Part shown: positions 8,121 to 14,758 of the stretch, piece by piece
Numbering within the stretch: the first letter of the stretch is position 1
Layout of the letters: every line of letters starts with the position of its first letter
Origin: Deltaproteobacteria bacterium UBA2221
GTDB taxonomy: Bacteria; Desulfobacterota; Syntrophorhabdia; Syntrophorhabdales; WCHB1-27
DNA: 31,994 nt
Direction: 5' to 3'
Assembly (NCBI GenBank): GCA_002328485.1
Contig: DCUF01000083.1
Span: forward strand, 49,863-81,856
Program-made: the position numbers and the translations under genes
The notes under the pieces: model-generated
What the model saw: the letters and a program-made list of their open reading frames with translations, nothing else
What the model was told of the DNA's origin: nothing
The model's database searches: none

Positions 8121-9179
8121 GTGGGGCGTTCAGTGATTGAGATTGACGGGAGCCTCGGTGAAGGCGGCGGACAGATCCTGAGAACAGCCCTCAGCCTGTC
8201 GTGTCTGACCCAGGCCCCTTTTCGAATGCTGCGCATACGGAGAAATCGATCGAAGCCAGGGCTTCAGCCACAGCATCTGACTGCCGTAAGGGCCTTGAAA
8301 ACGGTGTGCCAGGCTGATGTGGAGGGGGACAGAGCGGGGTCGCAAGACCTTGTCTTCAGGCCCAGACGGGTGGTTCCGGGCCGCTATGATTTTGATATAG
8401 GAACGGCAGGCTCCACAAGCCTCCTGCTGCAGGCGCTGTTGCCGCCCCTTCTTTTCGCCGATGCGCCTTCGACCCTGCAGTTGGTCGGAGGCACCCATGT
8501 GCGGATGAGCCCCCCCTTCGACTATCTGCAGTCCGTCTTTTTCCCGTTTCTCCATTCGATTGGTATCACTGCGTCAGTTTCAATGGAAAGGCACGGTTTT
8601 TATCCCCAGGGCGGGGGACGCATGGGCGCTACCGTCATGCCCGTTGACGGAGGAAGGAACATACCCCCTGTTCAGGTTCCGAGTCCCCCTTTTCTGAAAA
8701 AGATCCGGGGGGTTTCGGCGGTGGCGAACCTACCCATCGCCATCGCGGAAAGGCAGCGCGATGCCGCCATGAAGATCCTCCAGGGGAACGGGGTAGAGGC
8801 CGAAGTGGATGTGAGGTCGGTGTCGGCTTTCGGGAGGGGTACCTACATCTTCCTCGGAAGTATGGGGAAATGTGCTGCCGGGTTCTCGTCTGTGGGGGAG
8901 CGGGGCAAACGGGCCGAGGCGGTAGGGGCTGAAGCGGCCCAAGAACTTGTTTCGTATAAGCAGACAGAGGCGTGCCTTGACCCTCACCTTGCCGATCAGG
9001 TACTGATCTATCTCAGTCTCGCTGCCGGACGATCAACCTTTACCACCTCCATGATCACAGAGCACCTCATCACAAATCTGGCAACAATAGAGCGATTTCT
9101 TTCGATCGATGCAGAAATAAGAGGCCGACAGGGAGACAGAGGCGCTGTTACGGTTAAGGGCGTCGGCTTTAAAAGATGA
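8121..9179 (+). CDS. rtcA: RNA 3'-terminal phosphate cyclase
   Basis: 352 residues from GTG 8121; a second GTG at 8133 (before IEIDGS) is an equally reasonable start because most RtcA proteins begin close to that motif. The protein carries the family signature DGSLGEGGGQILRTALSLS at the N terminus, the RGGTHV-type motif here as VGGTHVRMSPPFDY, FYPQGGGRMGA in the middle, and HLADQVLIYLSLA followed by TEHLITNLATIERFL, whose His (about residue 315) matches the catalytic, AMP-accepting histidine of E. coli RtcA. The enzyme uses ATP to convert RNA 3'-phosphates to 2',3'-cyclic phosphates, acting in RNA repair in the cytoplasm. No rtcB ligase or rtcR regulator is in the window, so it is not in the usual rtcBA arrangement here. 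Confidence 0.95.
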   Translation: MGRSVIEIDGSLGEGGGQILRTALSLSCLTQAPFRMLRIRRNRSKPGLQPQHLTAVRALKTVCQADVEGDRAGSQDLVFRPRRVVPGRYDFDIGTAGSTSLLLQALLPPLLFADAPSTLQLVGGTHVRMSPPFDYLQSVFFPFLHSIGITASVSMERHGFYPQGGGRMGATVMPVDGGRNIPPVQVPSPPFLKKIRGVSAVANLPIAIAERQRDAAMKILQGNGVEAEVDVRSVSAFGRGTYIFLGSMGKCAAGFSSVGERGKRAEAVGAEAAQELVSYKQTEACLDPHLADQVLIYLSLAAGRSTFTTSMITEHLITNLATIERFLSIDAEIRGRQGDRGAVTVKGVGFKR

Positions 9180-9372
9180 CAGGAGGGGGCGTTCCTCATC
9201 ATTTCTTTGAGACAGTCCATAATGCTGCCAAGGTTGATCGCATGCTCAAAGATCTACTCAGCGTTCGCGGCCAATGAATCTGCCTTCTCGAGGACCGAAT
9301 CACACGTTCTGGACCGTGTCCAGGAAGGGCCCAAAGATCAGTCTATCACCCGAGAAAATTGATCCGTAAGAA

Positions 9373-9414
9373 ACAAGACGCCGGATACGGTCTAGACCGT
9401 ATCCGGCGTCTTGT
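9373..9414. terminator. 42-bp perfect palindrome, probable bidirectional terminator
   Basis: Positions 9373-9393 are the exact reverse complement of 9394-9414, with no spacer (the centre is CTAG). It lies between the 3' ends of the convergent rtcA and hup genes. On the minus strand the stem is followed by TTTCTTACGG, giving a weakly U-rich tail suited to ending hup transcription; on the plus strand the tail (CATGCTTG) is poor. A terminator is the simplest reading, but the perfect 21-bp arms are longer than needed. Confidence 0.7.
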
Positions 9415-9478
9415 CATGCTTGAGGCTAGCGCCCTTCTCTCTTTGGCCGGGCTCTCTGCCCCGGTAAGGCGAATATTA

Positions 9479-9826
9479 CTATTTCTTTTTTGCTGGTGCA
9501 GCTTTTTTGGCGGCCCCTTTGCCTTTCGCGCCCCTTGCTGCCTTCTTGGCACTCACATTCAGATCTGCCCGAATGGCGCCTGCGGCTGAAAACTTGACCG
9601 CTTTTCTGGCCGGTATCTTGATTTCGACGCCGGTCTTCGGGTTCCTACCCGTTCTCTCACTTCTCATCACGCAGGAGAAGGAGCCGAGACCAGGAAGAAT
9701 AACCCTTTCGTTGTTTGTGAGAGACGATTTGATGGTGTCAACAAGGGCCGAAAGGATCTGTTCGGCCTGTTTCTTCTTGATGCCCCCCGTCTCTGCCAGC
9801 TTTGAAACCAGTTCTGTCTTTGTCAT
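9479..9826 (-). CDS. HU/IHF-family DNA-binding protein with Lys/Ala-rich tail
   Basis: 115 residues starting at ATG 9826 behind GGGGGG. The first 90 residues are a standard HU fold: MTKTELVSKLAETGGIKKKQAE helical body, LPGLGSFS turn, then the beta-arm with GRNPKTGVEIKIPARKAVKFSA, whose R-N-P-K/x-T-G and K-I-P-A segments intercalate and bend DNA. After about residue 91 there is an extra 25-residue tail of Lys, Ala and Gly (AKKAARGAKGKG, AKKAAPAKKK) resembling eukaryotic histone H1 tails; similar extensions occur in some HU proteins of mycobacteria and other bacteria and increase DNA compaction. It acts as a nucleoid protein. A good promoter lies directly upstream (9859-9887). The gene appears monocistronic, with the 42-bp palindrome as terminator. 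Confidence 0.95.
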   Translation of the reverse strand: MTKTELVSKLAETGGIKKKQAEQILSALVDTIKSSLTNNERVILPGLGSFSCVMRSERTGRNPKTGVEIKIPARKAVKFSAAGAIRADLNVSAKKAARGAKGKGAAKKAAPAKKK

Positions 9827-9858
9827 TCACCGCCCCCCTTTTTTCAAGGATTTTCAAC

Positions 9859-9887
9859 GTTATACGAAATATTCCTACGGCTGGCAA
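9859..9887 (-). promoter_or_regulatory. Sigma-70-type promoter for the HU gene
   Basis: On the minus strand TTGCCA (9887-9882) and TATAAC (9864-9859) are separated by exactly 17 bases, placing transcription start about 25 bases before the HU start codon at 9826. Both hexamers differ from consensus by one base each. Confidence 0.65.
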
Positions 9888-9937
9888 GGGAAAAATGCAC
9901 AGAAATTGTGAAAATCGTCAAAAAAATCGCTATTTTT

Positions 9938-9957
9938 TGTTTTTAGCGCTAAAAACA
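9938..9957. repeat. 20-bp perfect palindrome in AT-rich DNA upstream of the HU gene
   Basis: TGTTTTTAGCGCTAAAAACA is self-complementary with centre GC at 9947/9948. It sits in an AT-rich island about 50 bases upstream of the HU promoter and about 140 bases from the 3' end of the convergently placed radical SAM gene. It could be an operator for HU or part of an upstream transcript's 3' end; which one is undecided. Confidence 0.45.
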
Positions 9958-10098
9958 GTGCAGCGGTTGGATACGGGGCGGCAAGGGAGGGGTTTTGGTC
10001 GCTATCCAAGACGAAACGAGACGAGAGAACATCCAAAAAAAATGGTCCCGAGGAGGGCGGTCACCTTTCGTGGGATACGCTTGGTTGGCTCATACATC

Positions 10099-11694
10099 TC
10101 ATACATCAATGACAAGCTCGTTATGGGTTCTGAAGCCCTTGACCTTTTTTCCCCTGGCCATGGCGAAGAACAAATGAACCAGGTCCAAGTCCTGGGGCTC
10201 ATCCATCATGCCGCCGCAGACGGTGTCATACCAAACAAATCTCTTCTGTGACAAAAGGGCGCGCAGCACTTCTGCTTCGACCGCCTCCCGGCCAGGAGCA
10301 TTTTCGATCCAGGCACTTATCCGGCAGGATAGCTCCTGCCGGTCAAGAAGGCCCTTGATGTAATTGACAAACCTGACCAGCTTCATCAGAGTAAACGTTG
10401 TCCTTCGCTGAAACAGGGGGTTGACGGGCAGCATGGCGCTCGATCGCAGGGACTTGAGCAAGGGCCGCCATTCCTCGCCTATGGTCCTCTTGAAGATGGG
10501 GCTACCGGGGGCCAGATAGAAAATACTCGGCCCAAGAAGGAGGCGCTTGTCCATGAGAAAAAGGATGGTCTCCAGTACCTGGGCAGGCGTCTGGGACGGC
10601 AGGCCAACGATGAAGTGAACCTCGACAAGAAACGGAGAGGTTTCCAGATAGGGGAGCAGGCGCACGAAGGGAGCGATTCCGGCCCGATTTTGACTGGACA
10701 GAAGCGATTCCGATGCATCTACCAATGAAAAATTGAGCCTCCGGAACCCCGCCTCGTACATCAGATCGAGCGTGTCCTCGTCTATCCCCTTGGTGTATAT
10801 GCCGTTCATAGCCGACAAGGTGAGCCCACGGCCGGCGAAAAGGCCAAGGAGATCCCGAAAAAACGGAATATCACCCGTGAGCATGTCATCCTGAAAGTCG
10901 ATTGCCTGGATTCCATAATCGAGACAATCGATTATCTCCGCCTCTATTCGGGGGAGGGGTCTTCTTCGGTAGGGAATCGCCGGTTTCCCGCAGAAGCTGC
11001 AATGGTTGGGACATCCCCGGGAGGTAATCATGGTGCCGTACTTTCTTCTGCCGATTCTATACTTCTCTGGGCGCAGCAAGGATCGATCAGGGAGCATGTC
11101 CATCTCTGTTTCGAGGTTTATTGGGCCTATACGCATCGTCTCATCGTCTTTATAACAGACCCCGGCAATCCTTCCGTCTTCTCCCTCTACCAGCCGTTTT
11201 ACGAGATTCCGGAAGGGCGTCTCCCCCTCTCCACGGATGACGAAGTCCACCGAGGGATGGGAAAGTACATCTCGGGGGAAAAGGGTGGGATGAATGCCTC
11301 CGATTACGGTGATTATCCGTGGGTCGACAACCTTGGCGATCCGTGCAACCTCGATGGCCTCCACAGAAAAGGTTGCGAAGAGAGAGGAAATTGCCACCAT
11401 GTCAGGTTTCTCTCCGGCGATCTTGTATGCCAGCGCCTCCCTGGTCATGCCGAAATACCGATATTTCTGGAAAAGGGAAAAAGGGGTGATTCTATCGGCA
11501 CGATAATAGTCCTCCAGGCCGGCCGGCGGTTCGCCCTTCGAGGGTCTTCCTTTGAACCCCGTCCGGGCATCGACGAGGACAACATCGGACAGATCCCTAA
11601 CCGCTGCCCCCAGATAGAGTAGGCCGAGGGGATAGGTACGTATGGATGTATCGTAGAAATCCTCAAGTGGCGGTTGAATGAGAAGGATTTTCAT
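10099..11694 (-). CDS. B12-binding-type radical SAM protein
   Basis: 531 residues starting at ATG 11694; no strong ribosome binding site is seen. The N terminus (ILLIQPPLEDFYDTS, YPLGLLYLGAAVRD, VVAI-type strand DMVAISSLFATF, VIGGIHPTLFP) is the Rossmann-like B12-binding module of the BchE/MiaB-like cobalamin radical SAM group, but the cobalamin-ligating D-x-H-x-x-G is absent (VLVDARTG at that place). The radical SAM core follows with SRGCPNHCSFCGKP (C-x3-C-x2-C, about residue 232) binding the 4Fe-4S cluster that cleaves S-adenosylmethionine, then DFQDDMLTG and FIVGLPSQTP. A roughly 150-residue C-terminal helical region is typical of the group and of unknown role. It stands alone, with no tailoring or biosynthetic genes beside it, so the substrate is unknown. 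Confidence 0.9.
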   Translation of the reverse strand: MKILLIQPPLEDFYDTSIRTYPLGLLYLGAAVRDLSDVVLVDARTGFKGRPSKGEPPAGLEDYYRADRITPFSLFQKYRYFGMTREALAYKIAGEKPDMVAISSLFATFSVEAIEVARIAKVVDPRIITVIGGIHPTLFPRDVLSHPSVDFVIRGEGETPFRNLVKRLVEGEDGRIAGVCYKDDETMRIGPINLETEMDMLPDRSLLRPEKYRIGRRKYGTMITSRGCPNHCSFCGKPAIPYRRRPLPRIEAEIIDCLDYGIQAIDFQDDMLTGDIPFFRDLLGLFAGRGLTLSAMNGIYTKGIDEDTLDLMYEAGFRRLNFSLVDASESLLSSQNRAGIAPFVRLLPYLETSPFLVEVHFIVGLPSQTPAQVLETILFLMDKRLLLGPSIFYLAPGSPIFKRTIGEEWRPLLKSLRSSAMLPVNPLFQRRTTFTLMKLVRFVNYIKGLLDRQELSCRISAWIENAPGREAVEAEVLRALLSQKRFVWYDTVCGGMMDEPQDLDLVHLFFAMARGKKVKGFRTHNELVIDV

Positions 11695-12099
11695 CGAATA
11701 GTCATCGTGAAGAAAAGAGGCAGTCTCTATAGCATAGGCAGCATGGGACAGTTCTTGAGTGGTGAGCCCGCCCGCAGTTCATACCGTAGCTCTTGAAAAC
11801 GACCCGCTCCAATAGACCTCATCGGGTTACCGGTTGTCAACAGCCTGATGCCCCCGGCTTTGCCCCTCTGATATTCAGAAGACCGGCCTTGACGGCAGAC
11901 GGATACACGGATTAACACCCCCGAAGCAAGCCGCGATCACTCGGTTGTATCGTCTCTTATACTCCCAGGAAATGGGATAGGCGCAAACCCCTGTAGCGCG
12001 TCAATCACACACTATGGCGTCGAGCAGATCAAGAAATAGGCCACCTGAAGGATGCGGTCCGCATTCGACCCTGATCTTGCGCGTTATCATCCTATCTGA
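11695..12099. other. 405-bp intergenic region, nothing recognised
   Basis: This lies downstream of the thioredoxin gene and upstream of the radical SAM gene, both on the minus strand. I see no tRNA, repeat, convincing terminator hairpin or gene; short open frames have no ribosome binding sites or recognisable sequence. It must contain the radical SAM promoter, which I could not pin down. Confidence 0.5.
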
Positions 12100-12552
12100 C
12101 TATAAAAGCCTCCTAATACGCTGTTCTATCTCCATCTTCGGCAGGGCACCGACTGCCTGGTCCACGATCGCCCCATTTCTATAGAAGAACAGCGCTGGGA
12201 CCCCCCTTACGCCATGTTGAGATGCCGTTCGTGGGCAGTTATCCACATTGACTCTGACAAATTTGACCTGTCCCTTGAAGGTTTGGGCCAGTCCATCCAG
12301 AACCGGTTCAAGACTGCGGCAGTGTCCTCACCAGGGTGCCGTGAAATCGACCACCACGGGGCCCTTGAAGTCTACCACCTCCCGCTGGAAGACAGGGTCC
12401 GTAACGTCTATTGTTTTTCCCGGATAGAGGTCTCGAAGATCAAGAGCCTCTTTGCATCTTCCGCATTTCAATCGGTCGGCCCATCGACTTCGGGGAACAC
12501 GGTTCTTCGCACCACACCTCGGGCAGATGGCAATGATCGATTCATCGTTCAT
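12100..12552 (-). CDS. Thioredoxin, TrxC-like with zinc ribbon; probable selenoprotein (TGA = Sec at active site)
   Basis: Reading from ATG 12552 (AAGGAG upstream) to TAG at 12102-12100 gives 150 residues with a single in-frame TGA at 12330-12328. Residues 1-40 form a zinc ribbon with C10/C13 and C30/C33, as in E. coli thioredoxin 2 (TrxC). A thioredoxin fold follows: GPVVVDFTAPW, then TGA, then GHCRSLEPVLDGLA, VKFVRVNVD, GVRGVPALFFY with the cis-proline at 119, and the final helix EIEQRIRRLL. The TGA is codon 75, exactly where the first nucleophilic Cys of W-C-G-x-C belongs, giving W-U-G-H-C with resolving C78. Nothing else in the frame is broken, arguing against a decayed gene. Thioredoxin is an established bacterial selenoprotein family; selenocysteine here is an inference. 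The alternatives are a nonsense mutation or a base-call error. Conventional gene callers would stop at residue 74. It should be a cytoplasmic disulfide reductase. Confidence 0.85.
12295..12314 (-). promoter_or_regulatory. Candidate SECIS hairpin downstream of the TGA
   Basis: Folded by hand on the minus strand, bases 14-33 after the TGA (12314-12295) can pair as G-U, U-A, C-G, U-G, a U-U mismatch, then G-C, A-U and A-U around a CCGG loop. The loop GG lies 24-25 bases after the TGA, within the range described for bacterial SECIS elements. The loop does not open with G as the usual consensus does, and the stem is weak, so this is tentative. Confidence 0.4.
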
Positions 12553-12787
12553 GGGCTTTCTCCTTATTGATGCTTTTAATACCCTCAGGGCCGTATTTCA
12601 ATGTGTTTTTTGCACCCTTTCCGGGCGCTATCCGCGTTGTTCCGAGACAGGGGGAACGGTAGGTGATTGATAAACCTCGCTACCCTCTGGCCGGAATGGC
12701 GTATACTTCTGTAAAAGTCAGGGCACCGCTTTTGTGGGGCCCTGGACGTGCCTCAAGATTTTGAATCTGATGCAGGGGGATGAAGAG

Positions 12788-13588
12788 ATGAGAAAAGGGG
12801 TTCTTGTGTTGATCGTGTCGTTGATAGTGCTGATTTTTCAGGCTGAGGCTGCGGCATCGGACAAGCCCGTATTCTATCAGCTCACCTATCAGACGGAGAA
12901 TGCCGCAGGCCAGATCCTCATCAACGGCTTTGTGGTCACTGAGGTGCAACCGCGGAGCGGCAACGGCACCGCTGCCCTCAATCCCTGGCTAACCGGGGAA
13001 AATGAACTAAGGGTGGAGCTGAAGAAGGCGGATTCCTCGAAGCCTACCCAGTTCACCTGTGGCCTGTCTGAGACGAGGTGGGGCGAGGTGGTGTCTACGA
13101 TGGATAAGGGGAAACTCTTCTCTCTCGAGCTCACGGACAAGGATTTTGCCGGCACCGGAAAGGTACAGGCAGCCAAACGATTCGCGTCCACCCTCAATTT
13201 CAGGCGTCATCTGAGCGAAGCAGAGCAGGCCAAAGAGAGCGACGTCCTTGCCTATGCTCAACAGTTTTTTTCTCTTTTCATCAAGAAGGACGCCGAAGGG
13301 ATACTCCGCGAATCAGAGATCAAGATCATCGATTATTCCCAGGCTTTTGGCGGTGCGGATATGAAGAGCGAGCTGCGGACCTATTTGACCGAGGAGCTCT
13401 TCAAAAGCAGACTGAACAAATTGAACCCCAAGGCGTTGCGCGCTCTCCCTGTGGGTCCAAGCAAGACCATATGGCATGTCTTCAACGGACGGCATGAACT
13501 GATCAAGGCCCAATCGCCGGATGGTTCGACCCTGGAGCTGCCGGTCTATGTCGGTCAGTTCCAGGGGAAACTGCGGGTTGTCAGGTAG
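12788..13588 (+). CDS. Exported protein of unknown function
   Basis: 266 residues from ATG 12788 (GGGGGATGAAGAG upstream), chosen because it places a signal peptide at the N terminus: MRKG, then a long hydrophobic core (VLVLIVSLIVLIF) and a probable cleavage site after QAEAAA. The mature protein begins with a beta-rich part (VFYQLTYQTENAAGQILINGF and NPWLTGENELRVELKKAD), which resembles small carbohydrate-binding-like or chaperone-like beta sandwiches, then a helical part (SEAEQAKESDVLAYAQQFF), and ends with GSTLELPVYVGQFQGKLRVVR. I do not recognise a named family. It is divergent from the thioredoxin gene and converges on the WG-repeat gene. Location should be the periplasm. Confidence 0.8.
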   Translation: MRKGVLVLIVSLIVLIFQAEAAASDKPVFYQLTYQTENAAGQILINGFVVTEVQPRSGNGTAALNPWLTGENELRVELKKADSSKPTQFTCGLSETRWGEVVSTMDKGKLFSLELTDKDFAGTGKVQAAKRFASTLNFRRHLSEAEQAKESDVLAYAQQFFSLFIKKDAEGILRESEIKIIDYSQAFGGADMKSELRTYLTEELFKSRLNKLNPKALRALPVGPSKTIWHVFNGRHELIKAQSPDGSTLELPVYVGQFQGKLRVVR

Positions 13589-13617
13589 GACCCTGGCAGA
13601 CCACACGAACGACGGCC

Positions 13618-14202
13618 TCACCACATTTGTTCCGCTTCTTTTCGGGTGTGCGATAGAGGGATCACCTCTTCCCCCTTCTTGTCTATGTACCCCCACGTGC
13701 CTCCCGCCAGGGGCGTGTGGCCCTCTTCGTCGGGCGGTTCGTCTTTGCAGCCAATGCAGACAAGGGCTCTCCCTTCGGCAAAGGGAGCCGCCCAATCATA
13801 TCGTGGCAGGATGATCTGTTTAAAACCTCTGTCGTAAAAGGCGATCTTGCCTTCCACAGCAGAACGCACCAATCCCTCGGAATAATCGTCCGCCCATTTA
13901 TCGTAAGCGACTACGGGCAGCATGGATCCGTTACGCTTCACATAATAATGCTGTCCCTGAACGAAAACCGTGGCGAGTCCATCGTTATCGTAGTGGAGCC
14001 GTCCGAGATACTGTCTCGACAGGGTTACCCTGCCTCCCACACAGATACCGCAGTTCTTGTACTCCCTGACAGGGCCGGACCGGTCGGCTTTGCCATTTTT
14101 TGCCCTATAGACGCAGTCGACCGATTGGGCCGGCCAGGCGAATCCTGCTACCATGACAATAAGAAGGACTGTCAATCCTTTCACGTAGCTCATCTGTATC
14201 AT
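13618..14202 (-). CDS. Exported WG-repeat protein
   Basis: 194 residues from ATG 14202 (GGGGCG upstream); a second ATG at 14190 is possible. A signal peptide is evident (KGLTVLLIVMVAGFAWPAQS, cleavage around AQS-V). The mature part has cysteine pairs (VDC near the N terminus, NCGIC, CIGC) that may form disulfides, and WG-type repeats: GLATVFVQGQHYYVKRNGSMLPV, YDWAAPFAEGRALV, and the best-preserved GGTWGYIDKKGEEVIP close to the C terminus. WG repeats form beta-propeller-like or beta-rich surfaces in exported or surface proteins and usually mediate binding. It converges with the exported protein at 12788-13588, with 29 bases between stops. Confidence 0.85.
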   Translation of the reverse strand: MIQMSYVKGLTVLLIVMVAGFAWPAQSVDCVYRAKNGKADRSGPVREYKNCGICVGGRVTLSRQYLGRLHYDNDGLATVFVQGQHYYVKRNGSMLPVVAYDKWADDYSEGLVRSAVEGKIAFYDRGFKQIILPRYDWAAPFAEGRALVCIGCKDEPPDEEGHTPLAGGTWGYIDKKGEEVIPLSHTRKEAEQMW

Positions 14203-14758
14203 CCATTGCCGGCGCCCCGTTCGCCGGAAATCGAGCGCCGCTGTCTCAGTGACCGGTGCGTGGATGTGTCTGATCGTTTTGCCACACCGATCGTGGATAC
14301 GAACATGTATCTTGGAACCTTGAATGGTTCTGAGGGATCATCAAACTCAACCGTGAGAAGGTATTCCACGCACGCCCACGGGCAAACAAGAGAGCCACAA
14401 GGCCCAGCAGCAAAACAATGGCTCTGTCGCATTCCATCCATGATGCTCAGGTTATTCCGGTTGTGGCTCCTTTGCAGTAGCCGTGCTTCGCCCCAGGCCG
14501 GGCCGTCCAATATCAGATAGGCAACGCCTGCGATCTCCCTCCCCTGTTTCATCTGACGCATCCCCGTTGAACAAACCCGCACCTCGACAATTTGACGGAG
14601 TCCAAAAATAAGCTTATAGTATGGCCCAAGCAACGAAGTGCTGACAATCCAAAGGCCGTGTAAGAGAGCCTTTAGAAGTTCCTCTTAACGCTCGCGCAAT
14701 ACCATATGTCGGTCATATTTTACTTCAGCTAATAATCATTTTCAGAAGGAAGGTCCTC
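14203..14758. other. 556-bp stretch without a secure gene
   Basis: This lies between the WG-repeat gene and the rhlE-type helicase gene, which are divergent, so both promoters should be here. A minus-strand frame begins with a signal-peptide-like sequence (see 14246-14437). A TAATAAT element at about 14730-14736 may belong to the helicase promoter, but no matching -35 is clear. No RNA gene was seen. Confidence 0.4.
14246..14437 (-). pseudogene. Possible frameshifted small exported protein
   Basis: From ATG 14437 the frame reads MECDRAIVLLLGLVALLFARG, a plausible signal peptide, and then becomes nondescript and stops at 14246. A one-base shift near 14375 would continue as VEYLLTVEFDDPSEPFKVPRY and further protein-like sequence to about 14200. 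This may be a decayed neighbour of the WG-repeat gene. There is no clear ribosome binding site and I recognise no family, so chance is a real possibility. Confidence 0.2.

Noticed and set aside
12328..12552. Thioredoxin gene as a simple 74-residue truncated protein
   Set aside because: The frame after the TGA encodes the rest of the thioredoxin fold without any further lesion, so ending the gene at the TGA would discard clear coding sequence.
13717..14520. 267-codon plus-strand frame
   Set aside because: It is antisense to the WG-repeat gene, which has a signal peptide and repeats.
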